Source: Paludibacteraceae bacterium (lineage in GTDB: Bacteria; Bacteroidota; Bacteroidia; Bacteroidales; Paludibacteraceae). From it: a stretch of DNA of 32,113 bases. The notes below the pieces were generated by a model. The model had not been told where the DNA came from. It worked only from the letters and a program-made list of their open reading frames with translations, and did not search any database. Every line of letters begins with the position of its first letter. The first letter of the stretch is position 1. Below are positions 31,732 through 32,113 of this stretch, in pieces. The translations under genes were made by a program, and so were the position numbers. The stretch is taken from NCBI GenBank assembly GCA_016937795.1, contig JAFGVV010000044.1, positions 1-32,113 of the forward strand, given 5' to 3'.

Positions 31732-32113
31732 TTATTTAATCTCAATCATGCGGGCAGGTTTTGGTTTGGCTTCTTCGCGTTTTGGAATCAGCACAGTGAG
31801 AATACCATTCTGATAGTTGGCTTCGATGCGATCGCCATCGGCAATTTGAGGCAATGTAAACGAACGACTGAACGATTGATAGCTGAATTCTCGTTTTGTA
31901 AACACTTCGCCTTCTTTGGTTTCTGCTTCCACTTTCTTTTCCGACGAAATCGAAAGTGTGTTCAGATTGAGTTCAATCTTAAAATCACCTTTCTCGAAGC
32001 CGGGTGCAGCTACTTCCACAGTAAACGCATCTGCATTTTCTTTGATATTTACCGACGGAATGGTAGTGTTGGTGTTCGAAAAATTACGGTTCGACCAATC
32101 GAACATATCTCCA
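31732..32113 (-). CDS. Hsp20/alpha-crystallin small heat-shock protein, main part
   Basis: ATP-independent holdase chaperone. The frame runs off the right end of the window and is completed by 1-106. The in-window part holds the whole alpha-crystallin domain (NIKENADAFTVEVAAPGFEKGDFKIELN, LSISSEKKVE, FSYQSFSRSFTLPQ, IEANYQNGILTVLIPKRE) and ends with the C-terminal extension RMIEIK, whose I-E-I is the usual oligomerisation motif. An internal ATG at 32106 is not the real start; the true start is the ATG at 106 of the window. The whole protein is 145 residues, normal for the family. This is a chromosomal-type stress gene with no functional link to the PUL. Confidence 0.95.
   Translation of the reverse strand, partial: GDMFDWSNRNFSNTNTTIPSVNIKENADAFTVEVAAPGFEKGDFKIELNLNTLSISSEKKVEAETKEGEVFTKREFSYQSFSRSFTLPQIADGDRIEANYQNGILTVLIPKREEAKPKPARMIEIK
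32064..32113. repeat. Terminal direct repeat, right copy
   Basis: Identical to 1-50, inside the hsp20 coding sequence. Overlapping the two copies joins the ends in frame. Confidence 0.95.

Noticed and set aside
1..32113. Plasmid or phage origin, replication or integrase genes on the putative circle
   Set aside because: No Rep, relaxase, integrase, partition or iteron-like sequence was found; circularity therefore has no visible replication basis.

Overview
The window comes from a member of the Bacteroidota, most likely an anaerobic Bacteroidales/Marinilabiliales-type glycan degrader. The grounds are a SusC/SusD pair, a hybrid two-component regulator, three proteins with type IX secretion (T9SS) sorting domains, -7 boxes of the form TAnnTTTG, and A/T-rich leaders mostly without Shine-Dalgarno sequences. 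This is inferred from gene content; no rRNA or marker gene is present.

Layout. Positions 1-106 (minus) encode the first codons of an Hsp20 chaperone, and 31732-32113 (minus) encode the rest. The first 50 bases of the window are identical to the last 50, and joining them gives one intact 145-codon gene. The molecule is therefore circular, tandemly repeated, or a circular assembly of about 32,063 unique bases. A single insertion sequence (228-1881) lies next to hsp20. From 1978 to 30071 almost everything is on the minus strand and forms one large polysaccharide utilisation locus (PUL). In transcription order it contains: a truncated beta-helix protein, an ELWxxDGT-repeat T9SS protein, SusC, SusD, a PKD-type surface lipoprotein, a GH51 arabinofuranosidase, a GH93-like/sialidase-fold exo-enzyme, the hybrid regulator, a large GH43-type multidomain T9SS enzyme, a second GH43-type enzyme, three sulfatases and a GH5-like/aldose-1-epimerase fusion. 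A third GH43 gene is divergent (30649-31641, plus) and converges on hsp20 across a 21-bp perfect hairpin.

How the genes fit together. SusC/SusD and the lipoprotein would bind and import oligosaccharides. The T9SS enzymes would act at the cell surface. GH51, the GH43s and the GH93-like enzyme would release arabinose units (or, for some GH43s, xylose or galactose), and the sulfatases would remove ester sulfate. The mutarotase domain would equilibrate the released sugar. The combination suggests a sulfated arabinose-rich glycan, for example a green-algal sulfated arabinan or arabinogalactan; the substrate is an inference. All three sulfatases carry serine at the formylglycine position, so they need an anaerobic maturase encoded elsewhere.

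Regulation. Candidate -7 boxes lie before the beta-helix gene, the large GH43, the first sulfatase and the divergent GH43. Two of them have direct repeats of a TTCCTTAT-like half-site spaced 20-21 bp at the same distance from the -7 box, a likely operator for the AraC-type output domain of the hybrid regulator.
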